A stretch of DNA of 64,000 nucleotides from an uncultured Mycoplasmatota bacterium (GCA_900549285.1 URNW01000004.1:1-64000), one strand, 5' to 3'; shown: positions 52,974-61,832, counted from the first letter of the stretch. The notes: generated by a model from the letters alone, not told the origin. Numbers and translations are program-made.

Positions 52974-53519
52974 TTAATTTTTAAATAATATAATATTAAA
53001 TACTAATAAGACTGCTACATTAAAGGCATAACTAAATTGAAAACGTTCACATTCACCTATAGAAACGATTAAGTCTGATGCACAAATTATCCATCCTTCT
53101 TTACTTTTGGGTTTAAATTCTTTAATACTTGCTTTTTCTTTTGGATTTATAAATGGGAAAATCTTTTTTATTAAAACATGATGGAACATATGAGTCTTAA
53201 TGGCTTCTGCCTCTAATTCTGTTACATTAAAATATCTTTTGGCATTGCTAGCTGCTGTAACTGGATGTCTTAAATATGAATTTTCTGGGCTTTCTTTTCT
53301 AGTTCCGTAAAAGAAGTCATGCAAAAGTCCCGCTCTAGACACACTTTTTAAATCTGCTTTAAAATATCTTCCTAAACGATAACTTAATTTGGCTACTCTT
53401 AAAGAGTGCTCGTATTTACTTGTACCATGATGTAAATCTTTTTTTGTTTCTAAAAAATGTTCATTATTTAATATATCACACACATACTCATCAAACTCGC
53501 ATTTTAAACGTTTTGTCAT
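52974..53519 (-). CDS. HD-domain phosphohydrolase with C-terminal membrane helix
   Basis: 181 residues. HD metal motif: KYEHSLRVAKLSYRL near 36, LLHDFFYG near 65 and the later HPVTAASNA and KTHMFHH. A hydrophobic C-terminal stretch (FNVAVLLVFNIILF) may anchor it. HD proteins hydrolyse nucleotides or cyclic dinucleotides; here the substrate is unknown. AGGAG precedes the ATG and a promoter (TTTACA-17-TATAAT) stands at 53557-53585. In many Firmicutes similar proteins are annotated YedJ/HDIG. Confidence 0.78.
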   Translation of the reverse strand: MTKRLKCEFDEYVCDILNNEHFLETKKDLHHGTSKYEHSLRVAKLSYRLGRYFKADLKSVSRAGLLHDFFYGTRKESPENSYLRHPVTAASNAKRYFNVTELEAEAIKTHMFHHVLIKKIFPFINPKEKASIKEFKPKSKEGWIICASDLIVSIGECERFQFSYAFNVAVLLVFNIILFKN

Positions 53520-53556
53520 CTTTTCAACTCCTACTTTTTACTTTGCGACTATTATT

Positions 53557-53585
53557 ATTATAGTAAATTATACTTCTTTTGTAAA
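53557..53585 (-). promoter_or_regulatory. Promoter of the HD-domain gene
   Basis: Minus-strand TTTACA (53585-53580), 17-base spacer, TATAAT (53562-53557). It makes the HD gene independent of the small transcription unit upstream. Confidence 0.7.
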
Positions 53586-53721
53586 GGATAAATGCTTAAA
53601 TTTAATTGATAATTGTTCTATACTACTTTATATTTTAGGAAAAATTTATAAGCCAATAATTAATGATTTAATTATTATCTTTCCTCTAGTCGCATAGTTA
53701 ATATTAGTTTTATTTACCCTT

Positions 53722-53786
53722 TAAAAAAGTCCTAAAAGGACTTATAAATTATGTTATTTACAACCCCCTAAATTGCTCATAACTAT
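53722..53786 (-). ncRNA. Candidate small RNA or leader transcript
   Basis: In the 328-base gap between the HD gene and clpB a near-perfect promoter on the minus strand (TTGACA 53820-53815, 17 bases, TATAAT 53797-53792 with a TGC extension) is followed about 45 bases after the expected start by a terminator (AAGTCCT 53727-53733 with AGGACTT 53737-53743, then TTTTTT). Both are isolated by the clpB terminator upstream and the HD promoter downstream, so the unit should make an RNA of about 65 bases. It holds AACTATAGTT near the 5' end and a GGGGGTT stretch. The only frame (ATG to stop, 8 codons, MSNLGGCK) has no ribosome binding site. It matches no RNA family I know. Confidence 0.5.
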
Positions 53787-53791
53787 AGTTA

Positions 53792-53820
53792 ATTATAGCA
53801 TATTTTCTTGTATTTGTCAA
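53792..53820 (-). promoter_or_regulatory. Consensus promoter of the candidate small RNA
   Basis: TTGACA-17-TATAAT with extended -10 (TGC), one of the two best promoter matches in the window, and not in front of any gene. Confidence 0.7.
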
Positions 53821-53829
53821 AAAGTGGAC

Positions 53830-53856
53830 AAATAAAAAAAGAAGCAATTATGCTTC
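53830..53856 (-). terminator. Terminator of clpB
   Basis: GAAGCA and TGCTTC (loop 4) surround the stop codon; TTTTTTT follows on the minus strand. Confidence 0.75.
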
Positions 53857-55956
53857 CTTTAAAGTTAAATGATCATCTTTTACATCTACTATAATGTTAT
53901 CATTATATTTAATTTCATTTTTGATAATTTTATCTGCTAAAAGAGTTTCAATATTATGAGTAACATATCTTTTAATTGGTCTTGCACCATAAGCTTCTTC
54001 ATATGAATGTTCAATAATAAAATCTTTAGCTTCTTTTGTCAATTTTAAATGTAAATTAATATTTTTAAGCCTTGATTCTGTTTCATGAATGATCTTATCA
54101 AGAATACTATAAACAATATCTTTTCCTAAAGATTTGAATATGATAATTTCATCAATACGATTAATAAATTCTGGACGGAATGTTCTTTTTAGTGCTTCCA
54201 TTACTTTTGATTCACTATTTTTATCATTATCAAGAATGTATTCACTTCCTAAATTAGATGTCATAATAATAATTGTATTTTTAAAATCAACTAATTTTCC
54301 TGTTGAATCTGTTATACGGCCATCATCTAATATTTGTAGTAAAATATTGAATACATCAGGATGAGCTTTTTCAATTTCATCAAATAACACTATACTATAT
54401 GGATTTCTTCTAACTGCTTCTGTTAGCTCTCCTCCTTCATCATAACCAACATATCCTGGAGGAGCTCCAAGTAATCTCGATACATTAAAAGCTTCCATAT
54501 ATTCCGAACAATCTATTCTTACCATATGACGTTCATCATCAAATAATTCATAAGCTAAAGCTTTAGCTAATTCTGTTTTTCCTACTCCAGTTGGTCCCAT
54601 AAAGATAAATGAGCCAATTGGACGATTAGGATCCTTAATTCCACTTCTAGCACGAATAATAGCATCACTTACAACTTTTACTGCTTCATCTTGACCAATT
54701 ACTCTTTTCTTTAGATTTGCTTCTAAACTTAATAGTTTTTCTTTTTCACCACTTACTAATTTTTGAACTGGAATATTGGTCCATTTAGCAACAATTCTAG
54801 CAATATCTTCTTCTGTTACAGTATCACTTAACATTTGAGAATCTATTTTATGGCGTAAACTTTCAAGTTCTTGTTCTAAAGCTGGGATTGTTCCATGACG
54901 TAATCTAGCAGCTGTTTCTAAGTCATAATTATTTTCTGCTGTTTCTAATTTAAAACGAGCTTGATCTAATTCTTCTTTTTTCTTATTAATATTATCGTTC
55001 AGACTTTTTTCTTCTTCCCATTTTTTTCGCATGGAAGACTCTTCCTCTTTTAATGTTTCTATTTCTTTTTCTAGTTCTTCCTTACGTTTCTTGGATAATT
55101 CATCTTTTTCTTTCTTGATTGCTTCTCTTTCAATTTCTAAACTCATAATTTTACGAGTTAATGTATCTAGTTCAGTTGGAACAGAAGCCATTTGCATCTT
55201 TATGGTAGCACATGCTTCGTCTACTAAATCAATTGCTTTATCTGGTAAAAAACGGTCTGTTATATAGCGATCACTAAGAGTTGCAGCACTAATTAAAGCA
55301 TTGTCTTTAATATTGACACTATGGAATAATTCAAATTTTTCTTTTAAACCACGTAAGATTGTAATTGTGTCTTCTACATTGGGCTCACTTACTTGAATTT
55401 TTTGAAGTCTTCTTTCTAGGGCTCCATCTTTTTCAATGTATTTACGATATTCATTTAATGTTGTAGCACCAATTAATCTTATCTCACCACGAGCAAGCAT
55501 TGGTTTAAGCATATTCCCAGCATCCATTGCTCCTTCAGCTCCTGCACCTACAATCATATGAATTTCATCTATAAATAAAATGATATCTCCATTAGAATCA
55601 CTAATTTCTTTTAATACTTTTTTTAGACGCTCTTCAAATTCACCACGATATTTTGCTCCTGCAATTAAAGCTCCTAAATCTAAAGACCATATCCTTTTGC
55701 CTTTTAGAGTACTAGGAACATCTCCTTTCACAATACGAATAGCAAGACCTTCAACTATTGCCGTTTTACCAACACCAGGTTCACCAATTAAAACGGGATT
55801 ATTTTTTGTTTTTCTTGATAAAATACGAATAATACTACGGATTTCTTCATCACGACCAATAACAGGATCAACTTTATTAAGTCTCACCGCTTCTGTTATA
55901 TCACGGCCATATTTTTCTAAAACATTTTCGTTTTCTTCCTGCATATTTGGATACAT
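53848..55956 (-). CDS. clpB: ClpB-type disaggregase without N-terminal domain
   Basis: 702 residues; ClpB normally has about 860. The Clp_N domain is absent: NBD1 begins at once (YGRDITEAVRLNKVDPVIGRDEEI) with Walker A GEPGVGKTAIVEGLA near 58. The coiled-coil M domain is present (about 235-385: KEELEKEIETLKEEES, ARLRHGTIPALEQEL), so it is ClpB and not ClpC/E. NBD2 has GPTGVGKTELAKALA near 455, GAPPGYVGYDEGG, and FRPEFINRIDEII. With DnaK it dissolves aggregates. A CIRCE operator overlaps the promoter, so HrcA control is expected. GGAAG precedes the ATG; a start further upstream is excluded by the promoter. Confidence 0.93.
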   Translation of the reverse strand: MYPNMQEENENVLEKYGRDITEAVRLNKVDPVIGRDEEIRSIIRILSRKTKNNPVLIGEPGVGKTAIVEGLAIRIVKGDVPSTLKGKRIWSLDLGALIAGAKYRGEFEERLKKVLKEISDSNGDIILFIDEIHMIVGAGAEGAMDAGNMLKPMLARGEIRLIGATTLNEYRKYIEKDGALERRLQKIQVSEPNVEDTITILRGLKEKFELFHSVNIKDNALISAATLSDRYITDRFLPDKAIDLVDEACATIKMQMASVPTELDTLTRKIMSLEIEREAIKKEKDELSKKRKEELEKEIETLKEEESSMRKKWEEEKSLNDNINKKKEELDQARFKLETAENNYDLETAARLRHGTIPALEQELESLRHKIDSQMLSDTVTEEDIARIVAKWTNIPVQKLVSGEKEKLLSLEANLKKRVIGQDEAVKVVSDAIIRARSGIKDPNRPIGSFIFMGPTGVGKTELAKALAYELFDDERHMVRIDCSEYMEAFNVSRLLGAPPGYVGYDEGGELTEAVRRNPYSIVLFDEIEKAHPDVFNILLQILDDGRITDSTGKLVDFKNTIIIMTSNLGSEYILDNDKNSESKVMEALKRTFRPEFINRIDEIIIFKSLGKDIVYSILDKIIHETESRLKNINLHLKLTKEAKDFIIEHSYEEAYGARPIKRYVTHNIETLLADKIIKNEIKYNDNIIVDVKDDHLTLKEA

Positions 55957-55984
55957 ATTAACACTTCCTTTCTTTTATATATAT

Positions 55985-56013
55985 GTTATATCACAAAAAT
56001 TAGCACTTGTCAA
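55985..56013 (-). promoter_or_regulatory. Promoter of clpB with -35 inside CIRCE
   Basis: Minus-strand TTGACA (56013-56008), 17-base spacer, TATAAC (55990-55985). The -35 box is part of the 9-base CIRCE spacer and right arm. Confidence 0.8.
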
Positions 56014-56026
56014 GTGCAAGTGCTAA
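56000..56026. promoter_or_regulatory. CIRCE operator (HrcA binding site)
   Basis: TTAGCACTT, 9 bases, AAGTGCTAA: a perfect inverted repeat with one change per arm from the consensus TTAGCACTC-N9-GAGTGCTAA. HrcA bound here would cover the -35 box of clpB. Confidence 0.92.
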
Positions 56027-56970
56027 TTTGTTTTTTTTATTTTAATACTGGATATCCATTTTCTCCTAATTTCCAATTTAATAGTTGATATCCACTTAAA
56101 ATCTCATCTATTTCACTTAAATTTATATTACTTATATTACTATTTAATGTATTAACAAAATTATTAGATTTCATTTCACTATTACTCATTCTAGTTAAAT
56201 TTATATTTGTATTATTGCTTCCACTTATATTATCTAAATAGTATGTATTTGATATATCAAATGTGCTTCCATCTAATAGGTACGTTATTCCATATGTATC
56301 ATTATTGGAAACTATAGTGCCTATATTATAAATATTATTTAGATATAAATGATTTGCCCTATTATCATCAAAATATACCAATGCTATTCCAGCAACTTTA
56401 TAGGTGCCACTAGAAGTTACATCTCCAGCATTATAGGAATTTATAATTTTTGATGTACTTTCATTATTAATTAATCCTACTATACCCGCTGCTTGTTTTA
56501 TACTTTTAACTTGTCCATTATTATAACTATTTAATATTATTGCTTCTGAATTATGATTATATCCAATTATTCCTCCTACTGTTGTTCGGTATTCCGATTC
56601 TGATTTATCATTGGATAAAGAGGATACATTTCCAGTATTATAACTTTCATTAATAATAACTCTTCCCCCTGCTCTTAAAAATCCTAAAACACCTCCTGTT
56701 CTTAAACCATTTATTACTTCTCCAGTGTTATAAGATTGATAAATTATAGATTGTCCTTTTATATAGCCAATTAATCCACCTACACTAATTAAATTATCAT
56801 ATGCTTCTACAACTTCAGTCGATACTTTTCCAATATTATAACAATTATTAATTGTTGTTATGTTTGCTTCAGTATTATCCCTTCCCAATATGCCTCCAAT
56901 ATTATGACCAAGATTATTTACAATTATTCCTTCATTATAGCTATTTTCTACAGTTAAAATTCCTTCATTT

Positions 56971-56977
56971 CCCCCCC
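56971..56977 (-). repeat. Poly-G tract 2 (7 G)
   Basis: Homopolymer inside the GLUG gene; loss of one G joins the two long frames. Confidence 0.85.
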
Positions 56978-57894
56978 ACTAATCCTCCTGTATTATTTCC
57001 GTTACTAATACTTCCGCTATTATGACTACTTTTGATTGTAGTAGTACCCTGAGTCCATCCAATTATACCTCCTGTACTATAGGTACTGCTTTTGCTAGTA
57101 ATATTTGACTCATTATAACAATTTTCTATTGCAATATTGTATCCTCTGCCAACAATTCCTCCCAAATCTGATCTTATGTTAGTTTGAAAAATACCATCTA
57201 CGCCTAAATTTTTAATGGTGGCATTCATTGCATATCCAAACAATCCTAAATAGGCTTTATCACTTTCTTCATTATAAATATATAGATTACTTATCTTTTT
57301 ATTGTTTCCATCAAATATTCCTGAAAAATATCGTGATTCATCATTGTAATTACTATTTCCAATTGGAATAAAACCACTTCCAGTTGTTAATTCTATTTTT
57401 AGCTCTTCTATTTTGCCATTGCCATTTATATCTCCATATGAAGTATTTGTATTATCTATATAGCTTTCCATATTTTGAAAATCTAAATTATTTTCTAGTC
57501 TAAAATAATTATCTTCATAAGTTATCCCATTATTTACAGCATTAGATAATGCTACTAAATCTTCTATAGTTTTTATTTTATAGGGATTTTCTGCTGTTCC
57601 TTTTCCTTCCCATGCTACATTAAAATATAAATAGCATTTTGTTTCTTCTAAAGTTACAGGCGTTACACTTAATTCTTTAGTATTTACATTATAATTAATC
57701 GTTACATCTAATTTTTCATTTCCCTTTTTACAATAACTTTTCTCGCTATTAAATATATAACCAGCATTAGGAATTGTATCTGTTTTTGTGTATTCATTTC
57801 CTTCTTCAACATACATTCCTATTAAATTTTTACTTTGCAAAGTTTCTACACTAATTAATTTGTTTTCTTTGTTGATATCTCTTAATTTAAGATA

Positions 57895-57904
57895 CCCCCC
57901 CCCC
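57895..57904 (-). repeat. Poly-G tract 1 (10 G)
   Basis: Homopolymer directly after the signal peptide codons of the GLUG gene; nine or twelve G would put the signal peptide in frame with the long downstream frame. Confidence 0.88.
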
Positions 57905-58035
57905 AACTACTATTAATAGTGCTGTTGAGAGGATTATAATCTTCTTTTTCATTTTATTTTCTCCTCTATTCTATTATTATTTATATCATATTATTGAAGA
58001 TTTTTCAATATTGCTTTTTATTTTTATATGTAATT

Positions 58036-58066
58036 AAAATAAGCTCCCTTTACGAAAGCTTATTTT
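58036..58066 (-). terminator. Terminator of deoD
   Basis: A 10-bp stem (AAAATAAGCT 58036-58045 with AGCTTATTTT 58057-58066) overlaps the stop codon; U-rich on the minus strand. Confidence 0.75.
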
Positions 58067-58785
58067 ATAATAGATTCTAAACCTAATTTAATCATATCAT
58101 TTAATTTTGTTTGTCTTTCTTCTGGACTTAATACAACGTCTGAATATTTAGAATCTGATACTGTCATAAGGGTAGTTGCTTCTACATTCATAGTATTGGC
58201 AACATGACATACACCAAATCCTTCCATTTCTTCTCCAAGAATTTCATATTCGCTTGGAATACGCTCTAGAACTCTATCATAATCAATATATGGGCCAAAA
58301 ACATCCATGGTTGTAGTCATACCATAATGTAAATTAATATTTAATTCTCTAGCAGTACTTAAAATAACTTTATTTAGATTTTCATTTGCCTCTACTACAT
58401 TTCCTACATAATTATTATATGTATAAGCAAAATTAGATTCTGAATAAATTTCTTTTGTAAGAATAACATCACCAACATCTGCTTTAGGACTTACGGCTCC
58501 GCATGTTCCAATTCTAATGATTCTTTTTACATGAAAGAAATGAATTAATTCAAATACATAAATACTAGCACTAGGCATGCCCATTCCATGAGCCATTACA
58601 GTAATTTTTTTCCCTTTATATGTTCCTGTATATCCTGACATATTTCTTATGTTTGTAACTAGTTTCGCATTTTCTAGAAAATTATCTGCTATATATTTAG
58701 CCCTTAATGGGTCTCCTGGCATTAATACTAATTCTCCAATATCTGCTTTTGCTTCAATATGAATTGGTTCTTCTCCAATAAACAT
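58060..58785 (-). CDS. deoD: Purine nucleoside phosphorylase, DeoD type
   Basis: 241 residues, the length of hexameric bacterial PNPs. It splits purine (deoxy)nucleosides with phosphate to base and sugar-1-phosphate. Visible: PGDPLRAKYIA for phosphate near 24, the GMGMPSASIYVFEL motif near 63, RIGTCGAV with the phosphate-contacting Arg/Ser region, EEMEGFGV near 178 (ribose and base) and SDSKYSDVVLSPEER with the catalytic aspartate. AGGTGAT precedes the ATG. Single gene with its own terminator. Confidence 0.96.
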   Translation of the reverse strand: MFIGEEPIHIEAKADIGELVLMPGDPLRAKYIADNFLENAKLVTNIRNMSGYTGTYKGKKITVMAHGMGMPSASIYVFELIHFFHVKRIIRIGTCGAVSPKADVGDVILTKEIYSESNFAYTYNNYVGNVVEANENLNKVILSTARELNINLHYGMTTTMDVFGPYIDYDRVLERIPSEYEILGEEMEGFGVCHVANTMNVEATTLMTVSDSKYSDVVLSPEERQTKLNDMIKLGLESIIK

Positions 58786-58839
58786 AACATCACCTATTAT
58801 AATATTATCATATCTTGAGAAAAAAATTAATTCCTAAAA

Positions 58840-59358
58840 TTATTTCTTTACACTTCTTTGTAATAACAATTTATCTTCTCTTAAACTATCTCTATATAGA
58901 GAACTATTTAGTTCTTCTAAATGTTTTTCGAAACATTCTCCTTCATTATTTTTCATTAAATTGTATAGATTAGCTTTAATAGATCCGCTTATTTGAAGTT
59001 TTGATAATATTTTCCATAAAAACTCTGGATCTTCTTCATAGATTGTTAATAAATCTATTTCATATAAATAACTTAAATAAACTAAATATGTGGATAATCG
59101 TAAATTATTTTTTTCATAGGGTATAATTAAATCTTCTACTGGTACTATTAAATGAGCATTACGAGTTAAATATAAATCATTTAATCCTAGACTTTTTAGG
59201 GTTAGACTTTTATTTTCTAATTCTTTTATGTCTTGTTCTAATAATAAAATATGTAATAATTTTACTTTTGTTTTTAGAAGTCTTTTTTCTTCTATAAATT
59301 GTTTTAAAGTTATTCCTTCTAACTTTTCTTTACTTGTTATTACATTTTTTTCATTCAT
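58840..59358 (-). CDS. Conserved-looking cytoplasmic protein, unknown
   Basis: 172 residues, no signal peptide, membrane helix or known motif. Leu-rich helical text with LKQFIEEKRLLKTKVKLLHILLLEQDIKE near the start (pieces FIEEKRLLK and LLHILLLEQ), NLRLSTYLVYLSYLYEI in the middle, and LYRDSLREDKLLLQRS at the end. I do not recognise the family. GAGAGG precedes the ATG, and the eno terminator lies directly upstream, so it may be read through from eno or have its own weak start. Confidence 0.55.
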   Translation of the reverse strand: MNEKNVITSKEKLEGITLKQFIEEKRLLKTKVKLLHILLLEQDIKELENKSLTLKSLGLNDLYLTRNAHLIVPVEDLIIPYEKNNLRLSTYLVYLSYLYEIDLLTIYEEDPEFLWKILSKLQISGSIKANLYNLMKNNEGECFEKHLEELNSSLYRDSLREDKLLLQRSVKK

Positions 59359-59391
59359 TAAAAAAACCTCTCTTTCTTATAAGAGAAGTTT
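59359..59391 (-). terminator. Terminator of eno
   Basis: AACTTCTCTT and AAGAGAGGTT pair at nine of ten positions on the minus strand, followed by TTTTTT. The same region carries the ribosome binding site of the next gene. Confidence 0.65.
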
Positions 59392-59404
59392 ATGTATTAT
59401 TTTT

Positions 59405-60637
59405 TTATTTATGCATTAAATCATTTTCTATTTTCATTAAACGATTATATTTAGCTATTCTTTCCCCTCTTGACATAGATCCTGTTTTAATAAAAGGAAT
59501 GGATAGCCCAACAGCAAAATCAGCAATAAAGGTGTCTTCTGTTTCTCCACTTCTATGAGATATGATCATTTTATAATTGTTCTTACGAGCTAAAATAATA
59601 GTTTTAATCATTTCTGTTACTGTTCCAATTTGATTGGCTTTTAAAAGAATGGCATTTCCTGCTTTTAAATTAATTCCTTTTTCTAAATATTTAGCATTAG
59701 TAACAAAATAATCGTCTCCTACTAGCATAATTTTTTCACCAATAAATTTAGTTAATACTGCTAAGGATTCAAAATCATTTTCTTCAAATGGATCTTCAAT
59801 ACTAATAATAGGATATTTATTAACAAGAGTAATATAATACTTAATTAATTCATCACTTGTTAGATCCTGTTTATCTATTCTATAAGTTTTTGTTTCTTTA
59901 TTATATAATTCACTAGCTGCTATATCTAAAGCAATAAATACCTCTATTCCTGGTTTATAGCCGCTTTTTTCTATTGCTTCCATAATTAAATCTAAAGCTA
60001 AATTATTATATTCTAAGTTGGGAGCAAATCCACCTTCATCCCCAACACTGGTAGCTAGTCCTTGTTCTTTTAAAATATCTTTTAAAGTATGAAAGATCTC
60101 ACTTGCTACTCTTACACGATTAGACATTCCCTTTATAGTTGGAACAATCATAAATTCTTGAATATCTAAATTATTGTCAGCATGAACACCACCGTTAATT
60201 ACATTTACCATTGGTAGTGGCATACTTACTCTTCCTCCACTCAAATAAGCATATAATTCTTTATTCTCACTTTTAGCAGAAGCTTTAATGCTTGCTAGCG
60301 ATACAGCAAGAGTAGCATTGGCACCTAAATTACTTTTATTTTCTGTTCCATCTAAATTGATCAACAATTTATCAATCATAACTTGTTCTAATTCTTTTCC
60401 GATTAAATTATCTTTAATAATTGTATTAATATTATTAACTGCTTTTAGTACACCTTTTTTATGATATCTTTTATCATTGTCTCTTAATTCTAAAGCTTCT
60501 TTTGAACCAGTTGATGCTCCACTTGGTACAGAAGCCGTAGCAGTTATTCCATTATCTAAATAAATTGTAGCTTCTACAGTAGGATTTCCTCTACTATCTA
60601 AAATTTCTCTTCCTACTAAGTCAATAATTTTTGGCAT
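59405..60637 (-). CDS. eno: Enolase
   Basis: 410 residues from the ATG behind AGGTGAT; the GTG inside that site is rejected. It converts 2-phosphoglycerate to PEP. Visible: REILDSRGNPTVEATI, SGASTGSKEALELRD, NVINGGVHADNNLDIQEFMI, the Mg2+ ligands in ALDIAASE, SIEDPFEENDFE and VGDDYFVTN, the catalytic LLKANQIGTVTE, and SHRSGETEDTFIADFAV. Slightly shorter than the usual 430, mostly at the C-terminus. It feeds pyruvate kinase (37-38.7 kb). Promoter TTGATA-18-TATACT at 60660-60689. Confidence 0.97.
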   Translation of the reverse strand: MPKIIDLVGREILDSRGNPTVEATIYLDNGITATASVPSGASTGSKEALELRDNDKRYHKKGVLKAVNNINTIIKDNLIGKELEQVMIDKLLINLDGTENKSNLGANATLAVSLASIKASAKSENKELYAYLSGGRVSMPLPMVNVINGGVHADNNLDIQEFMIVPTIKGMSNRVRVASEIFHTLKDILKEQGLATSVGDEGGFAPNLEYNNLALDLIMEAIEKSGYKPGIEVFIALDIAASELYNKETKTYRIDKQDLTSDELIKYYITLVNKYPIISIEDPFEENDFESLAVLTKFIGEKIMLVGDDYFVTNAKYLEKGINLKAGNAILLKANQIGTVTEMIKTIILARKNNYKMIISHRSGETEDTFIADFAVGLSIPFIKTGSMSRGERIAKYNRLMKIENDLMHK

Positions 60638-60659
60638 TTTTATCACCTACTTCCTTATA

Positions 60660-60689
60660 AGTATACCAAATTTAAGCCTTTCTTATCAA
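60660..60689 (-). promoter_or_regulatory. Promoter of eno
   Basis: Minus-strand TTGATA (60689-60684), 18-base spacer, TATACT (60665-60660). Confidence 0.65.
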
Positions 60690-60716
60690 TCTTTTTACAT
60701 ATTCTATTATTATTTT

Positions 60717-60745
60717 TTGACTAAACTTTACTATTTTGTTACAAT
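60717..60745 (+). promoter_or_regulatory. Promoter of the racemase-like gene
   Basis: TTGACT (60717-60722), 17-base spacer, TACAAT (60740-60745). The expected transcript start near 60752 supports the ATG at 60764. Confidence 0.7.
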
Positions 60746-60763
60746 GTATTTATGGTGAATAGA

Positions 60764-61765
60764 ATGAATGATATCAATTATATAAAAATTAGTATTCCAA
60801 ATTTACTTCATAATATTAAGACTTTTAAAAATGATTATTCTTATTGTATTATGGATGTTAGTAATAATGCTTTTTTCCATGGTATGTATTTAATTAAATA
60901 TTTAACTCATGAAATTGATTATTTATATGTTTCTCATTTCTATGATTTGCAACTTATTCGTAAATATAATCAATCTATACCAGTTATTTATGGTGGAGAT
61001 ATTACTTTAGATAATATTTTTGATTTAATTATCCATAATGCTATTGTTGTTATTAGAGACTTGCAATTATTAAAACAAATTAAAGAGTTAAATATCAAAG
61101 ATTCTTTATCTTTTCTTTTTGAGATTGATCCTAGTGGTATATATGGGATTGATAATAAAGAATGTATTTTAGATTATTTAGAGTGGAATCATCCATCTTT
61201 TAATCTATTAGGTATTATTGCTCGAATTAAAGAAGAAGATGAAAAATTTCTATCCATTATAAAGCCTCTTTCTAATTTGAAACTAGTTATTTTAAATCAT
61301 GAGGGAAATAAAAAGAGATTTAATCATTCCAATGCTATTAGGCTTGATCAATCTATTTATGGTATTAATATGTATCCAAAAAGGATATTAAAAAGAAATA
61401 TTCCTGTTTATCAACAAGCTTTTACCTTATGTTCTAAAGTTTCAACCATAAAAAAAATAAGTCATCATAAAAAAATAAAATTTATTGCGATTATTCCATT
61501 TGGATATGATCACGGAATGAGTAATCATATTAAATATATTTATATAGAAAATGCTTTGTATCCTGTTTTTCATATTACAAATGAATTTACAGAAATTTTG
61601 GTAGATGAATCTATCGAAAAAGATATGAATGTTGAAATTACTTCTTCTAATAATCCTTTAGAAAATTATTTTCCATCACAAACTTTAAATTATTTTGCTT
61701 TATTTCATTTAAATATTCCCATAGTTTTTGATGATTATATTTTAGAAAAAACGTTAATTTATTAA
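60764..61765 (+). CDS. Alanine racemase-like protein without the PLP lysine
   Basis: 333 residues from the ATG five bases after GGTGA. The order of alanine racemase blocks can be followed: ISIPNLLHNIKTFK at the start; CIMDVSNNAFFHGM where racemases have VVKANAYGHG; SFLFEIDPSGIYGI; RLDQSIYGINMYP where they have RPGIALYG; and IIPFGYDHGMS in place of PIGYADGL. The lysine that holds PLP reads as Ser in the best alignment, so racemase activity is doubtful. Normal length would be 370-390. It may be a PLP-free relative with a binding or regulatory role, or a decaying gene whose frame is still intact. Confidence 0.65.
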   Translation: MNDINYIKISIPNLLHNIKTFKNDYSYCIMDVSNNAFFHGMYLIKYLTHEIDYLYVSHFYDLQLIRKYNQSIPVIYGGDITLDNIFDLIIHNAIVVIRDLQLLKQIKELNIKDSLSFLFEIDPSGIYGIDNKECILDYLEWNHPSFNLLGIIARIKEEDEKFLSIIKPLSNLKLVILNHEGNKKRFNHSNAIRLDQSIYGINMYPKRILKRNIPVYQQAFTLCSKVSTIKKISHHKKIKFIAIIPFGYDHGMSNHIKYIYIENALYPVFHITNEFTEILVDESIEKDMNVEITSSNNPLENYFPSQTLNYFALFHLNIPIVFDDYILEKTLIY

Positions 61766-61766
61766 A

Positions 61767-61796
61767 AAAGATGTCAAAAGTTATTGACATCTTTCT
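61767..61796 (+). terminator. Terminator of the racemase-like gene
   Basis: AAAGATGTCAA (61767-61777) pairs perfectly with TTGACATCTTT (61784-61794). Confidence 0.8.
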
Positions 61797-61812
61797 TTAT
61801 TAATGATATATT
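61784..61812 (+). promoter_or_regulatory. Promoter of the tRNA cluster
   Basis: TTGACA (61784-61789) is the right arm of the terminator upstream; 17 bases later TATATT (61807-61812). The first tRNA begins 21 bases further on. Confidence 0.65.
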
Positions 61813-61832
61813 AAATTACGTCAATGGCGAAT

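Larger units (their letters stand above)
56037..57952 (-). pseudogene. GLUG-repeat surface protein, interrupted by two poly-G tracts (phase OFF)
   Basis: An ATG at 57952 with AGAGGAG upstream starts a signal peptide (KKKIIILSTALLIVV). It runs into ten G on the coding strand (57895-57904) and then stops in this frame. With nine G the frame continues for about 315 codons (GTAENPYKIKTIEDLVALSNA, then GLUG units such as GGIVGRGYN and GGIIGWTQG) to seven G at 56971-56977, where it stops again; with six G it continues (NEGILTVENSYNEG, GGILGRDN, GGLIGYIKGQS) to the end at 56037. The repaired product has about 637 residues. GLUG repeats are found in surface adhesins and IgA-protease-like proteins. 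Poly-G tracts are otherwise absent in this AT-rich DNA, so slipped-strand phase variation is likely; assembly error is the alternative. Confidence 0.8.
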
